DNA of 64,000 nucleotides from an uncultured Bacteroides sp. (GCA_900546355.1 URCM01000001.1:1-64000); one strand, 5' to 3'. Shown: positions 51,307 to 61,850, numbered from the stretch's first letter. The notes: generated from the letters alone by a model not told the origin. Made by a program: numbers and translations.

Positions 51307-52230
51307 ATGTCTTTTAAAAAGCAGATAAAACAATTTGTTCCCGATAAGTTATGGACACAAGTCCGCAAGCAACTCATTCTGCGTGAGCAGAAACGGGTTG
51401 GCAAGATATGTGATAAGCTAATCGGCGATTATTATGCCGGCAAATTGGTTCATTTCCCCATTCATCCTAAAAAACAGTTTGCGAATGAACGTATCATTTG
51501 GCAATATTGGGGACAAGGATTTGACGATATGCCTGAAATCGTCCGCATTTGTTTAAAATCAGTGGAATGTCATAAAGGAGATTATCAATTGGTAAGGATT
51601 ACTGATTCTGATTTGGCAGACTATGTAGATTTTCCAGAAGAAATTTATCAAAAACGTACGGCATTCTCGAAAGCTCATTTTTCAGATTTACTTCGATGCG
51701 TTTTATTGTCAACGTATGGTGGAGTGTGGTTGGATGCAACGTTATTGTTAACCGGACCGCTTCCCGAAAAATATTTCACGCAGGGATTTTTTATGTTTCA
51801 ACGGGATGACAAAGAAACGCATCAGATAAATTGGGAAAAAAATTTTGTCCATTATTGGGGGTGGTACAAAGGTTTTAAAGTGAAAGTATTTAATAGCTTG
51901 ATATACAGCGAACGTGGTAATCAGGTCATTATGAGCTTATGTGATATGCTTTATAATTTTTGGCTAAAAGAACAGTCTCTACCGCATTATTTCTTTTTTC
52001 AAATTCTATTCAATGAACTTATGGAGAAATACCCTCAATTGAATTGTCCAATCGTAAACGACTGTCTGCCGCATTATGCCACACAAACGATATTGGATAA
52101 TTTCTTGTCTATCTCGTTTCATGACGCTCTTGAGTTAAGTACAGTGCATAAAGCGAGTTATAAGATGAACGAAGCAGACATTGCGCAGTTGAAAAAGCTT
52201 TTAATAGAAGAAGGGAAATATCCATATTAA
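51307..52230 (+). CDS. Capsular polysaccharide synthesis glycosyltransferase (GT32-like)
   Basis: 307 residues. IIWQYWGQGFDDMPEIVRIC and FSKAHFSDLLRCVLLSTYGG then VWLDATLLLTGPLP match the Caps_synth/GT32 pattern, with the DxxxD-type site after the YGG. Its stop TAA overlaps the next ATG. Confidence 0.8.
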   Translation: MSFKKQIKQFVPDKLWTQVRKQLILREQKRVGKICDKLIGDYYAGKLVHFPIHPKKQFANERIIWQYWGQGFDDMPEIVRICLKSVECHKGDYQLVRITDSDLADYVDFPEEIYQKRTAFSKAHFSDLLRCVLLSTYGGVWLDATLLLTGPLPEKYFTQGFFMFQRDDKETHQINWEKNFVHYWGWYKGFKVKVFNSLIYSERGNQVIMSLCDMLYNFWLKEQSLPHYFFFQILFNELMEKYPQLNCPIVNDCLPHYATQTILDNFLSISFHDALELSTVHKASYKMNEADIAQLKKLLIEEGKYPY

Positions 52231-53096
52231 TGACGATGAAACACGCTTATCTGATTATTGCTCATCATGAACCGGAAATACTGCAATTGTTGATTTCGGC
52301 ATTGGATGACGAGCGTAACGATATTTATGTGCATATAGATAAAAAAGCTCCGTTTGACGGGGGAGAGTTGTACGTTCAAAAAAGCCGATTGGTTTTGTTG
52401 GATAACCGAAGGGATGCCCGATGGGGGGATTTTAGCTTGGTGGAAGTGGAAATCGCGTTATTTAAAGAAGCGTATAAACAGGGCCCGTATGCTTATTATC
52501 ATTTGTTATCTGGAGTAGACCTTCCTTTGCGGTCGCAAGATTATATTCACGCTTATTGTGCCGCACACGCCGGAACTGAATTTATCGGTTTCGCACAGAA
52601 TGTAACGGAAAAAGAACTTCGTTGGCGTAGCCAACATTATTTTCTGTTTGCAAGGGAATTTAACACTTCTTGTTGTTGGAAACGGGCTTTACGTTGTTTG
52701 TTTGTGAAAATGCAAGATATAATCGGATATCGACGCATTCGGATGGAAGTGAAAAAAGGCGCGCAATGGTGTAGCGTGACGCATGATTTTGCAGGGTATT
52801 TGTTGTTGCATGAAAAAGAGATACATAAATATTTTCATCACACTTACTGTCCGGATGAATTGTTCATACAGACCTTATGTTGGAATTCTGATTTTAGAAG
52901 ACGTGTGCATTCATTAACCGATGAATTCGAAGGTTGTAAAAGATATATCAAATGGGTGAACGGTGAATTATTGCCATTCACTTGTGAAGATATAAACGAC
53001 ATGCAAAATTCAGCCCGCTGGTTTGCTCGAAAATTCAATAGTAACAATCAAGATATTATGAAACATATCATTATCACCCAACAAGATATGAAATGA
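52230..53096 (+). CDS. Family 14 beta-1,6-N-acetylglucosaminyltransferase-like protein
   Basis: 288 residues. HAYLIIAHHEPEILQLLISA, DIYVHIDKKAP and YYHLLSGVDLPLRSQDYIHA are hallmarks of the core-2/I-branching family. It probably makes a branch in the glycan. ATG 52236 is a second start option. ATGA overlap with the next gene. Confidence 0.82.
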   Translation: MTMKHAYLIIAHHEPEILQLLISALDDERNDIYVHIDKKAPFDGGELYVQKSRLVLLDNRRDARWGDFSLVEVEIALFKEAYKQGPYAYYHLLSGVDLPLRSQDYIHAYCAAHAGTEFIGFAQNVTEKELRWRSQHYFLFAREFNTSCCWKRALRCLFVKMQDIIGYRRIRMEVKKGAQWCSVTHDFAGYLLLHEKEIHKYFHHTYCPDELFIQTLCWNSDFRRRVHSLTDEFEGCKRYIKWVNGELLPFTCEDINDMQNSARWFARKFNSNNQDIMKHIIITQQDMK

Positions 53097-53839
53097 ATAC
53101 TTATATAATTAATTTAAAAGAATCAACAGAACGGAAACGATACATGGAATCTCTCTTGAAACCCTATGAAGATTTCTTGAATATTCGTTTTATAGAAGCT
53201 GTAAATGGAAAAAACTTTTCCGAAGAACAGATAAAAACGATTTGGAATCAGACGGGGACTTTTCAGATTTATGGCAGGTTCATGCGAAATACGGAAATAG
53301 GATGTGCATTGTCGCACCGGAAATGTTGTGAGGAATTATTAGAAAGCGATGAGAAGGTAGCTTTAGTTGTAGAAGATGATTTGGTGTGGCAAGAGGCAAA
53401 CGTAAAAAAAGTACTTTCTGTAGTGGAAAAATTCTTGTATACAGAAAAACCTGCTATCGTTCTTCTCTCCGGTGATTATTGGTTTATTCAAAAAACAAAA
53501 TTTGAGAGCATTGTTTTAGCAACTGTTTGTGAAGCTGTTTGTACACAAGCCTATTTGATTAATAAAAACGCTGCAAAAAAAATAGTTGCTATGGAACGGA
53601 AATATTTAGCTGACGATTGGTATCATATAAGGAAACAGGGGATAGACCTGTATGGGGTATATCCGCATATTGCTGACCAGAACCGGAAAGATTTTCAAAC
53701 AATCATATCTACGACATACGAAGGCACAATCCGTAAAAACTTATCTTTAGGGAATAGGGTTCATTCTTATTATCGGGCAATCGTGAAACGGATATTAGCC
53801 AATACTGGACATAAAGAAAGAAAAAATTTCTTAGAATAA
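53093..53839 (+). CDS. Family 25 glycosyltransferase
   Basis: 248 residues. MNTYIINLKESTERKRYMES, EIGCALSHRKCCEELL and KVALVVEDDLVW are the three main GT25 blocks, with EDD as metal site. The family often adds galactose to LPS or lipooligosaccharide. Part of the same operon. Confidence 0.85.
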   Translation: MNTYIINLKESTERKRYMESLLKPYEDFLNIRFIEAVNGKNFSEEQIKTIWNQTGTFQIYGRFMRNTEIGCALSHRKCCEELLESDEKVALVVEDDLVWQEANVKKVLSVVEKFLYTEKPAIVLLSGDYWFIQKTKFESIVLATVCEAVCTQAYLINKNAAKKIVAMERKYLADDWYHIRKQGIDLYGVYPHIADQNRKDFQTIISTTYEGTIRKNLSLGNRVHSYYRAIVKRILANTGHKERKNFLE

Positions 53840-53903
53840 GCATGCTGTGATGCGGAAAACCGAGAAGTGAAGTCATGATATAAATGTTATAAATCCTGTA
53901 GTT

Positions 53904-54917
53904 ATGAACAATAATTCAATTGTTACGGTTGTTATGGCAGTCTATAATGCCTCCAAGACATTGCATCGCGCTATCGATTCCTTAATCAACCAAACTTATA
54001 GCAATTGGCTTTTGATATGTGTAAACGACGGTTCAACGGATAATTCTTTGGAAATTTTGCAGCAATACGCTTTGAATGACCCTCGAATTAAAGTCTTAAG
54101 TCAAAAGAACGGGGGACCGGCAGCGGCAAGAGCCAAGGCTTATGAGATTGTTTCTACTCCTTATGCGATTATATTGGATTCGGATGATACCTATAGTTCT
54201 GATTTATTGGAGTGCTTAACCGAGACAGCCCTTCGAACACATGCGGATGCCATTGTTCCCAATGTGAAAGTTGAGCAAACAGACGGTAGTTTTATGGATT
54301 GGAATCAAACTTTTCACTTTCATGCCGATATGGAAATGAAAGGGGAAGAAGCTTTTTCGCGCACTCTTATCAGAGCGAGTATGCATGGTATAAATATGTG
54401 GAAATCGGAATTGATCAGACTGTTTGCCTTAAACAATAATGCTACATATAATAGAATTAATGCCGACGAATACATACAACGTTTGTTATTCTTAAATTGT
54501 AAAAAGGTAGTATTTTCCAACGGCACGTATTATTACAGACGTAATAAAAACAGCATTACTCAAAAATATTCAGTCCGTCATTTAGGGTATTTGGATACCT
54601 GTCGCAAACTGATTGCATTAATTCCCGAGTATCATTTGACTCATCATACCGCTTCTATCATTAAAGAGTTTTATTTCAGACATATCATTCACTTGCAAAT
54701 ACGTTTATACAGTGATGGAAAAGACTTAAATACGGAAGAAAGGAAAGAAATGAAACAAGCGATTAAGGCTGCCTATATGGATGCGATGGCATATAAAAAC
54801 GATTTTCAATTTAAAGAAAAGCGTATGCCTAATTTATATAAGATGGTATCAACAAACGGATATATTCTATTCTGTTTGACTTGCAGCATATTTGCAAAGT
54901 ATAAAAAACATCAATAA
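53904..54917 (+). CDS. Family 2 glycosyltransferase
   Basis: 337 residues. SIVTVVMAVYNASKTLHRAI, LLICVNDGSTDNSLEILQQ and YAIILDSDDTYSSDLLECL (SDD site) define the GT-A fold. The C-terminal helices are typical of Bacteroides surface-glycan transferases. 64 bases separate it from the previous gene. Confidence 0.87.
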   Translation: MNNNSIVTVVMAVYNASKTLHRAIDSLINQTYSNWLLICVNDGSTDNSLEILQQYALNDPRIKVLSQKNGGPAAARAKAYEIVSTPYAIILDSDDTYSSDLLECLTETALRTHADAIVPNVKVEQTDGSFMDWNQTFHFHADMEMKGEEAFSRTLIRASMHGINMWKSELIRLFALNNNATYNRINADEYIQRLLFLNCKKVVFSNGTYYYRRNKNSITQKYSVRHLGYLDTCRKLIALIPEYHLTHHTASIIKEFYFRHIIHLQIRLYSDGKDLNTEERKEMKQAIKAAYMDAMAYKNDFQFKEKRMPNLYKMVSTNGYILFCLTCSIFAKYKKHQ

Positions 54918-54928
54918 TTGGCGACTGT

Positions 54929-56078
54929 ATGAAAATAGTATATTGTACGTTTGGTTTCTTTAATAAAGGGGGAATAGAAAGGGTCATAAGCAATAAGGCT
55001 AATTATTTGGTTTTGCAAGGACATGAGGTACACATTGTTACAACTGATCAAAAGGAACGTCCTTTGGCATTCCCTTTAAATCCTAAAGTAAAGTTTCATG
55101 ATTTGGAGATAAATTACTCATTGCGTCCTCATTCATCTTATTATAGTAAAATACATTGTTATTTGCATAATAGTAATTTCCATAAAGTCCGATTAAAAAA
55201 ATTATTTGGAAGAACTGAAAGCTGATATTGTTATTTCCACTTTTGAAAATGAAACTTATTTATTGCCTAAGATAAAAGATGGCAGTAAGAAAATAGTTGA
55301 ATTTCACTATACTTATTTTATGTTCAAAATACGGAAGAACAGGAAAGGAATATTAGGAGTGTTTGACCGGTATCTTGAGTGGAAAAAATTGCAGGCTATG
55401 AAAAAGTATGATCGTTTGGTGGTATTGACAAATGAAGATAAAGCAAACTGGAAAGGGTATAATAATATAGAAGTAATCTCTAATGCTCAAACTTTTCAAT
55501 GCAAACAACCAAGTTTATTGGAAAATAATAAAGTAATAGCCGTTGGTCGTTATTCGTATGAAAAAGGATTTGACCGTTTAATAAAGGCTTGGGATATTAT
55601 TAACAAAGAAATTAAGGGGTGGACATTGCATATAATCGGTGACGGTGGATGTCGGGAAGCTTTGCAAAATCAAATAAATGAGTTAGGTTTAAATCGATGT
55701 GTTTTCTTGGATGGGTTTAAAAGTAATATGAAAGAGGAGTATTTAGACGCTTCTTTGTTTGTATTATCCTCCAGGTATGAAGGATTTGGTATGGTTTTGT
55801 TAGAAGCGATGAGTTGTGGAGTGCCGGCCGTTTCTTTTGATTGCCCTTGCGGTCCAAAAGACTTGATAACCGATGGCGAAAATGGTTATTTAGTAGAAGA
55901 TGACGATATTGAAAAATTGGCAGACAGAATCGTTTACTTAATCAGGCATCCGGAAAAGCGGAAAGAGATGGGGACGATGGCTTATAAACGTTCTGCGGAT
56001 TATTCAGAAGATAAGATTATGAAGCAATGGATGGAGCTTTTCAACGAAGTGTTGGCGGATAGCAAGAAGAATTCATAA
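54929..56078 (+). pseudogene. Family 4 glycosyltransferase interrupted by a frameshift
   Basis: The first part (54929-55225) has MKIVYCTFGFFNKGGIERVI, the GT4 start. The second (55206-56078) continues with EELKADIVISTFENE, VIAVGRYSYEKGFDRLIKAW, LSSRYEGFGMVLLEAMSCG and GPKDLITDGENGYLV, the donor-binding half. The second part has only a TTG start. Removing one base near 55194-55209 (A7 run or TTATTTGG) joins them into one protein of about 382 residues. So the gene is broken, slips at the A7 run, or contains a sequencing error. An intact GT-B retaining transferase was the ancestral state. Confidence 0.7.
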
Positions 56079-56093
56079 GGATAGGTTTGCTGT

Positions 56094-57101
56094 ATGAGAA
56101 ATAATCCGATATCTGTTTCCGTTATTATCCCCATTTATAAAGTGGAGTCCTTTATAGTCCGTTGCGTTGAATCTTTATTCAACCAATCCTTAAGTGAAGG
56201 AGTCGAATTTATATTTGTGAATGACGCTACGCCCGACCGTAGTGTCGAACTGTTGCAAGAACAATTGGGCTTCTTTCCCAGCCGGAAAGAACAGGTGATT
56301 TTATTGGAGCATGCCGAGAATAAAGGTCTTCCCGCTGCCCGAAATACCGGATTGAGTGTGGCAAAAGGCGAGTATGTATTTCATTGTGACAGCGATGATT
56401 TTTTGGAAGCGGATGGATTGGAAAAGATGTACAAGGCAGCTAAGGAACAGGAGGCGGACATTGTGTGGTGTGACTGGTTTCTTTCGTTTGAGAAGAACGA
56501 GCGTTACATGAAACAGCCTACTTATGAAACAGCCATGGATGCCTTGAAAGGTATGCTGAGCGGGGCAATGAAATACAACGTGTGGAACAAATTGGTGAAG
56601 CGACAACTTTATGTAGGCAATCATATAAAATTTCCGGAAGGGCATGGCATGGGGGAAGATATGACTATGATTCAACTCTTTGCTTGTGCGGACAAGGTTT
56701 GTTATTTGCCCCAAGCGTATTATCATTATGTCCGGCTGAACGCACAAGCATTTACACAAATGGGAGGGAGTCCTCACAAGCGGCAACATTTGGACGATTT
56801 GCGGTACAATGTCAGCCGAATCTTGCAGTTTATAAAACAACGTTTCGGTAATCAATTGGACCGTGAACTGGCTTTTTTTATGTTGGACGCTAAGTTTCCT
56901 TTCTTGATTACAGACCAAAAAACTTCTTATCAACGCTGGAAAGAGTGGTTTCCGGAAGCTAATCGTTATATATGGCAAAACAAACAGATTTCGTACCGAA
57001 GCCGCTTGTTGCAACTTATGGCGGCAAAAGGGCAATTTTGGTATGTGTGGTTGTACTATAAATTAGTGATTCAATTCATATATGGTATACTTTATAGGTA
57101 A
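56094..57101 (+). CDS. Family 2 glycosyltransferase
   Basis: 335 residues. ISVSVIIPIYKVESFIVRCV, FIFVNDATPDRSVELL and YVFHCDSDDFLEADGLEKMY (SDD site) are diagnostic. Slightly higher GC than neighbours, suggesting a different source within the mosaic locus. Confidence 0.87.
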   Translation: MRNNPISVSVIIPIYKVESFIVRCVESLFNQSLSEGVEFIFVNDATPDRSVELLQEQLGFFPSRKEQVILLEHAENKGLPAARNTGLSVAKGEYVFHCDSDDFLEADGLEKMYKAAKEQEADIVWCDWFLSFEKNERYMKQPTYETAMDALKGMLSGAMKYNVWNKLVKRQLYVGNHIKFPEGHGMGEDMTMIQLFACADKVCYLPQAYYHYVRLNAQAFTQMGGSPHKRQHLDDLRYNVSRILQFIKQRFGNQLDRELAFFMLDAKFPFLITDQKTSYQRWKEWFPEANRYIWQNKQISYRSRLLQLMAAKGQFWYVWLYYKLVIQFIYGILYR

Positions 57102-57110
57102 AACTTTTAC

Positions 57111-58433
57111 ATGAATATGATGATTATGCAAAAAGGCATATTAAAATGTGTATCCGTTTTTTTTATACTTATTTTAACTAGTAGTTTTTACTTTCCAGTT
57201 ATAACTGTAGGTATGTCTGGTACTAACAGTAAAATGCTGTTAGCTGCGGTAGGATTATGCATTTATTTAATTCAGTTAGCTTGTAAAAGAATCGGAGCAT
57301 TTAACAAAGACACCTTTATTTTATCAATTTGGGCTGCAACTGTTTCTTTGATTGCTATAGTCTCTATGATTTATAATAATACGTTTGATAATATTTATGG
57401 CTCTTATATCATTTCCATGTGGGTTTGGATAGGAGCTGCTTACGCTGTTGTAAAAGCTATTCAATGGGTACACGGATATACTTCCGTTCGTTTAGTGGGA
57501 ACTTACCTTATGGGTGTATGTGTTTTGCAATGTCTCTTAGCTTTACTAATAGATGGAATTCCAGAAGTAAAACAAGTAATCGATACCTATTTTTTACAAG
57601 GGGCTGAATTTATGGAACGAACCAATAGATTATATGGTATAGGTGCAGCGTTAGACGTAAGTGGTATTCGTTTTTCTTGTGTATTAGTTATTATTGCTGT
57701 TATTTTAGCGACTTTAAGTGAAACGGAATCCCGTAAATATACGTTTTTTTACTTAATGGCTTTTATTTGGATTAGTATTGTAGGGAATATGATTGCCCGT
57801 ACAACAACAGTAGGGGTCTTTTTAGGAATGACTTATCTGATTTATAAAACAAGACTTTACACGTTGCATATAAAGGTCAACGAACACATCCGATTATGGA
57901 TGTATTTCGGGATACTTTTGATGATAGCTGTTTTTGTATCAGCTTATTTATACCAAGTCGATTTAAAATTCCGTCATGATTTTCGTTTTGCCTTTGAAGG
58001 TTTTTTCAGTTTGGCGGAAGAAGGAAAATGGAATGTGTCATCTAATAATACATTGAAGTTTATGTATGTATTTCCCGATAACATTAAGACTTGGATTATT
58101 GGAGACGGTTATTTAAGTAATCCTGCTGATGTTGATCCGTATTTTACTGGAAAAATTATTAAAGGTTTCTATATGGGAACCGATGTAGGTTATTTACGGT
58201 TTATCTTTTATTTTGGATTAATCGGGCTTATTGTATTTACAGGATTATTTCATAAGGCATCACAAATTTGTCAGAATCGTTTCCCTAATCAAAAAGATAT
58301 GTTTATACTACTTTTAATAGTTAATTATATTGTTTGGTTTAAAGTATCAACAGACGTATTTTCAACATTTGCTATCTTATTAATGATAGATAAAGAAAAA
58401 ACTCAAAAAACAAATAATGAATATGAATCATAA
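57111..58433 (+). CDS. wzy: Wzy-like O-antigen/capsule polymerase
   Basis: 440 residues, about 11 membrane segments, with a large periplasmic loop around residues 290-345 (SSNNTLKFMYVFPDNIKTWI; NPADVDPYFTGKI), the usual Wzy layout. Sequence conservation in Wzy is low, so the call rests on topology and context (single such protein, beside wzx). It would join flipped repeat units in the periplasm. Confidence 0.65.
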   Translation: MNMMIMQKGILKCVSVFFILILTSSFYFPVITVGMSGTNSKMLLAAVGLCIYLIQLACKRIGAFNKDTFILSIWAATVSLIAIVSMIYNNTFDNIYGSYIISMWVWIGAAYAVVKAIQWVHGYTSVRLVGTYLMGVCVLQCLLALLIDGIPEVKQVIDTYFLQGAEFMERTNRLYGIGAALDVSGIRFSCVLVIIAVILATLSETESRKYTFFYLMAFIWISIVGNMIARTTTVGVFLGMTYLIYKTRLYTLHIKVNEHIRLWMYFGILLMIAVFVSAYLYQVDLKFRHDFRFAFEGFFSLAEEGKWNVSSNNTLKFMYVFPDNIKTWIIGDGYLSNPADVDPYFTGKIIKGFYMGTDVGYLRFIFYFGLIGLIVFTGLFHKASQICQNRFPNQKDMFILLLIVNYIVWFKVSTDVFSTFAILLMIDKEKTQKTNNEYES

Positions 58434-59949
58434 AAACATTAATTCTCATTTAATTACCAATATTGTATCCTTCGTATTTTTAGGGGTAGTAGTTTTTTTA
58501 TCTTACCATGCACTATGGATAGGTGATGATATTACATATAGATTTCATTTTGGAACACAAGAACCTATTCATTCGATTTTTGATGTTTTTACATCGCAAA
58601 TTGTTCATTACTTTATTGCAAATGGTCGTTATATTGGACAATTTTTAGTGCAAGTAAATGTGGCTTTAATAGGGCAACCTTTATTTTCTATTTTAAATGG
58701 GATGGTATATATCATGCTCCTATTTTTTATTGCACGTATTTGTGAAAATAGTAACAGTAAAATATTTATAGCTATTTGTCTATTGGCTTTCTTGGGTTTC
58801 GAGACGAAGTTTACGCCTAGTTGTCAAATTAATTATATTTGGATGTTTTTATTAGTGACAGGGTATTTGCTGTTGTTCTTTCGTTTCAGTAAACCATATT
58901 CTAAAATCATTTCATTCGCTCTTGTACCATTTAGCATTATAGCTGGATGGAGTAATGAATCTATTGTTGTAGGAATATCTGTTTCTTTGATTATTTATGC
59001 ATGGCAAAACAAACAATCATTAACATTCAATCAGTGGATAATGTTTTTCTGTTTTGGTATAGGAGCGGCGTTATTGTGCTTATCGCCTGCCACTATCGCA
59101 CGGGTTAATGACGTAAATGGTCAAATGGATTTTTTATCGCCAGGTGTATATAGTCTGATTAAATTATGTTTTTACTTAAGAGTAACTTATTTATTAATCA
59201 TATATGTAGGGTATTTGAAAATATTCAAAAAAGTGACATGGAAAGAATTATATCAATCCGAATCTTTTTATATTCATGCTTTTATTACTTTATTATTGTT
59301 TAATTTATTAATAGGAGTGATAGGAAATCGTCAATTGTTTGGGATAGAATTGATATCCATTATTCTATTAATAAAATATTGGAAGAAATACAATGAAAAA
59401 AGTATTGCATTAAACTACATTATCTGTATATTAGCTATAAGTTGCATCTATAAAATAGGAGCAAACAACACTTTTTTGCAAAAGGAAAATACATTGTACC
59501 ATTATTTTTATGCTGAATATACAAAGAGTGAGGATGGTACAGTTTTTTATAACTTAAGCAGAGACAATGTCACTTTCTATGAAACCTATCCTTCGGATGT
59601 ATTTACGCCGTATGTCATCGGGACAATGGATAGATATTTTCACTATTTAAAGAACGATACTCAAAAAACATTTAAGATATTACCTGTTTGTTGTGAAAAC
59701 CTTGCCGACACTACCGAAAATTATTTTCAAAATAATGCTGAAGGAGCATGGAGTATTATTGTAAATAAAGAAAAAGTACCGAAACGCATTGTACAAACTC
59801 GGAATTTAGAAATTTTAGGGTGTAATTTCCCTTTCCCGGAACGACAAGTTAATGAAAGTAATATCGTTTATGAAAATAACGTATATAAAGTTTATCAAGT
59901 CTATGATAAAATGCCTTTCGTAAAGGGTACAGGAATTGTTTTTTATTAA
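58417..59949 (+). CDS. Polytopic membrane protein (DUF6056/GT-C-like)
   Basis: 510 residues, about ten membrane helices and a soluble C-terminal third. WIGDDITYRFHFGTQEPIHS after the first helix includes a GDD acidic pair placed as in GT-C glycosyltransferases, and NGRYIGQFLVQ follows. DUF6056-type proteins are found with surface-glycan genes and may add a side sugar from a lipid donor. The start overlaps the end of wzy by 17 bases. Last gene of the operon; IS66 begins 12 bases later. Confidence 0.6.
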   Translation: MNMNHKNINSHLITNIVSFVFLGVVVFLSYHALWIGDDITYRFHFGTQEPIHSIFDVFTSQIVHYFIANGRYIGQFLVQVNVALIGQPLFSILNGMVYIMLLFFIARICENSNSKIFIAICLLAFLGFETKFTPSCQINYIWMFLLVTGYLLLFFRFSKPYSKIISFALVPFSIIAGWSNESIVVGISVSLIIYAWQNKQSLTFNQWIMFFCFGIGAALLCLSPATIARVNDVNGQMDFLSPGVYSLIKLCFYLRVTYLLIIYVGYLKIFKKVTWKELYQSESFYIHAFITLLLFNLLIGVIGNRQLFGIELISIILLIKYWKKYNEKSIALNYIICILAISCIYKIGANNTFLQKENTLYHYFYAEYTKSEDGTVFYNLSRDNVTFYETYPSDVFTPYVIGTMDRYFHYLKNDTQKTFKILPVCCENLADTTENYFQNNAEGAWSIIVNKEKVPKRIVQTRNLEILGCNFPFPERQVNESNIVYENNVYKVYQVYDKMPFVKGTGIVFY

Positions 59950-60029
59950 AATAGATTATTCGTAAGCAGTCAAAAAATGGCTATTGATATAAATCCCTAC
60001 CTTCGCTGCAAATCAAAATTTAAAAAATC

Positions 60030-60392
60030 ATGTATAGCAGTGAAGATCTTGAAAGGTTTTACTTTCAGTACCAGACCGAGGCTTTGCCTCATGGAGAGTC
60101 TCTCCAGTCGTTTTGTTTAAAGCACAAAGTTCCTTATAACATCTTTCAGAAATGGTATAAGGATACGCGTAAAAAAATAGTTGAAGTCAAAGTGGATGGG
60201 ATTCCTGTTGAAGGAGGTGGTGAGACGGAAACAGAACCGAACGGCCAGTTTCATAATGTATCCCAAACTAAAGACAAGTCCGTACGTATTTGGGTTGACA
60301 TCCGTATAAGTAACGGCTTACATCTGTCCCAAAAGAATTTAAGCTATCAGGATTTGGTCCGGATGATAGAGAAGCTGGAGGGTCTATGCTGA
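60030..60392 (+). CDS. tnpA: IS66 accessory protein TnpA
   Basis: 120 residues. The FCLKHKVPYNIFQKWYKDTR segment is a helix-turn-helix as in IS66 OrfA. The stop overlaps the tnpB start by 7 bases. Needed with TnpB for IS66 transposition; its exact role is not settled. Confidence 0.75.
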   Translation: MYSSEDLERFYFQYQTEALPHGESLQSFCLKHKVPYNIFQKWYKDTRKKIVEVKVDGIPVEGGGETETEPNGQFHNVSQTKDKSVRIWVDIRISNGLHLSQKNLSYQDLVRMIEKLEGLC

Positions 60393-60721
60393 ACATTCCG
60401 GGCCTTAATCATTTTTATTATGTGCGTGACTTTACCGACATGCGCTGCAAGCACAGCCGTGTGTTGTCCATCATCCGTGAGCGGCTTCACCGTGAACCTA
60501 ATGACGGGGATGTGTTTATCGTCATGTCCCGCAACCGTAGAATCGTCCGTATGTTTTCCTTCGATAACCGCTCTTACAGCCTGTTCGAAAAGAAGTTTGT
60601 CGCAGGCTATCAGTTCATGAAAGTGGAACGGAATGGGGCGGACACCCTCTATCGGATTGACTGGAAAGACGTGGTTCTGATACTTGAGAGTCCTGTGGTT
60701 AAAATATTAAAAGTCAGATAA
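60386..60721 (+). CDS. tnpB: IS66 accessory protein TnpB
   Basis: 111 residues. The FYYVRDFTDMRCKHSRVLSI and DVFIVMSRNRRIVRMFSFD blocks match the IS66 Orf2 family, in which a KRLYWE-like motif near this position is common; here it is replaced by NRSYSLFEKK. Length is normal. Confidence 0.8.
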   Translation: MLNIPGLNHFYYVRDFTDMRCKHSRVLSIIRERLHREPNDGDVFIVMSRNRRIVRMFSFDNRSYSLFEKKFVAGYQFMKVERNGADTLYRIDWKDVVLILESPVVKILKVR

Positions 60722-60793
60722 TTAAATAGGATATTTGCTTGCAGGTTTGAGATTTTTTTTGTATCTTTATGCCTATAAATCAAAGGTTTAAGG

Positions 60794-61771
60794 ATGATCG
60801 ATCTGCAACATGTCATTGAAACGAAAAGGGAACTGCCGGGTAGGGAGACCTACTCACGGAACCCTGTAAATTATAGCGAAGGTATGTCAGAGGATCAGAA
60901 AGACCGGTACATCCAGTACCTTGCCGGGCAGAATCAGGATTTGCGCCTGACGGAGAAAGCAATGCAACTTGTCCTGGAGGATTTCATGGCTAGACAAAAG
61001 GCTTTGGAAGAGCAGTTGGCATCCTTTCAATCTGCACAAGCGGCAGAGATGGCAGAATTGAAATCCCGTCAGTCCGATTTGATAAGTCAATTGTCCGAGG
61101 AACGCAAACTCCGCCAATCCGCTGAACGCAAAGTAAAATCCCTTCAGGAAAAGCTCGATTACGCCAATCAGGAGCGTTTTGGTGACAGGCGTCAGAAAGT
61201 AAGGAAGAAGACATCGGATGATAAACCTGAAAATCCGGATCCGGACCGGGAAAGGGAAAAGGAGGATTATGACGGTACTGACGGTACCCTTCGTACGGAC
61301 TCGGTTGACGGCAGTCAATCCCGTGATACAAAAGAAGACGCTAAGAAAGAACGTGACTTGTCCAACCGTCCCGACGGGTATAAAACGATGGGGGTGGTTG
61401 GAGAACCGGTTGAACATCCTTCCGATTTGACAAAGGTTCCCGGACGGATTATCGAACGGAGGATGGTCCGGGTATTCAGTTTCCGTACTTTCCTTGCGGA
61501 AGAACGTTTCGAAATGTTACCGATAGACAACAATCTTGCCGAACGGACCATCCGCAAGCTGACCACCCAACGGAACAATTCGTATCATTACGGCAGTGAT
61601 GGCGGGGCGGAAATGGCAGCCACTTATCACAGTGTAATAAGTACGGTGAAACTTCACGGCAGTTCCGTTTGGAATTTCATCGGGACTTTTTTCAAAAAAA
61701 TCTTTAACGGGTGCAGGGACTATGTGAATATGGTTCCGGCAAGAATCGCTTTGGCTGCAAGCCAGTGTTAA
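60794..61771 (+). CDS. tnpC: IS66 transposase TnpC with internal deletion
   Basis: 325 residues; full IS66 transposases have roughly 500. The N-terminal coiled coil (SAERKVKSLQEKLDYANQER) and the start of the middle region are present. After about residue 235 the sequence jumps to the end of the catalytic domain (IDNNLAERTIRKLTTQRNNS; YGSDGGAEMAATYHSVIST). The last catalytic Glu is kept but both Asp residues are lost. The deletion is in frame, so a stable but inactive protein may be made. Confidence 0.8.
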   Translation: MIDLQHVIETKRELPGRETYSRNPVNYSEGMSEDQKDRYIQYLAGQNQDLRLTEKAMQLVLEDFMARQKALEEQLASFQSAQAAEMAELKSRQSDLISQLSEERKLRQSAERKVKSLQEKLDYANQERFGDRRQKVRKKTSDDKPENPDPDREREKEDYDGTDGTLRTDSVDGSQSRDTKEDAKKERDLSNRPDGYKTMGVVGEPVEHPSDLTKVPGRIIERRMVRVFSFRTFLAEERFEMLPIDNNLAERTIRKLTTQRNNSYHYGSDGGAEMAATYHSVISTVKLHGSSVWNFIGTFFKKIFNGCRDYVNMVPARIALAASQC

Positions 61772-61796
61772 TTTTCAAAACTAATTTTTAACATAA

Positions 61797-61850
61797 CTCG
61801 ATTTAGGGCACTGCTTAGTACACTTTCAACGGGGGATGCCCTAAATTGAG
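61797..61850. repeat. Subterminal inverted repeat near the IS66 right end
   Basis: CTCGATTTAGGGCA (61797-61810) pairs with TGCCCTAAATTGAG (61837-61850) with one mismatch. It overlaps the right terminal repeat and may end tnp transcription or shape the transposon end. Confidence 0.5.

Noticed and set aside
56301..57035. 244-residue minus-strand open frame
   Set aside because: Shadow of a clear family 2 glycosyltransferase.
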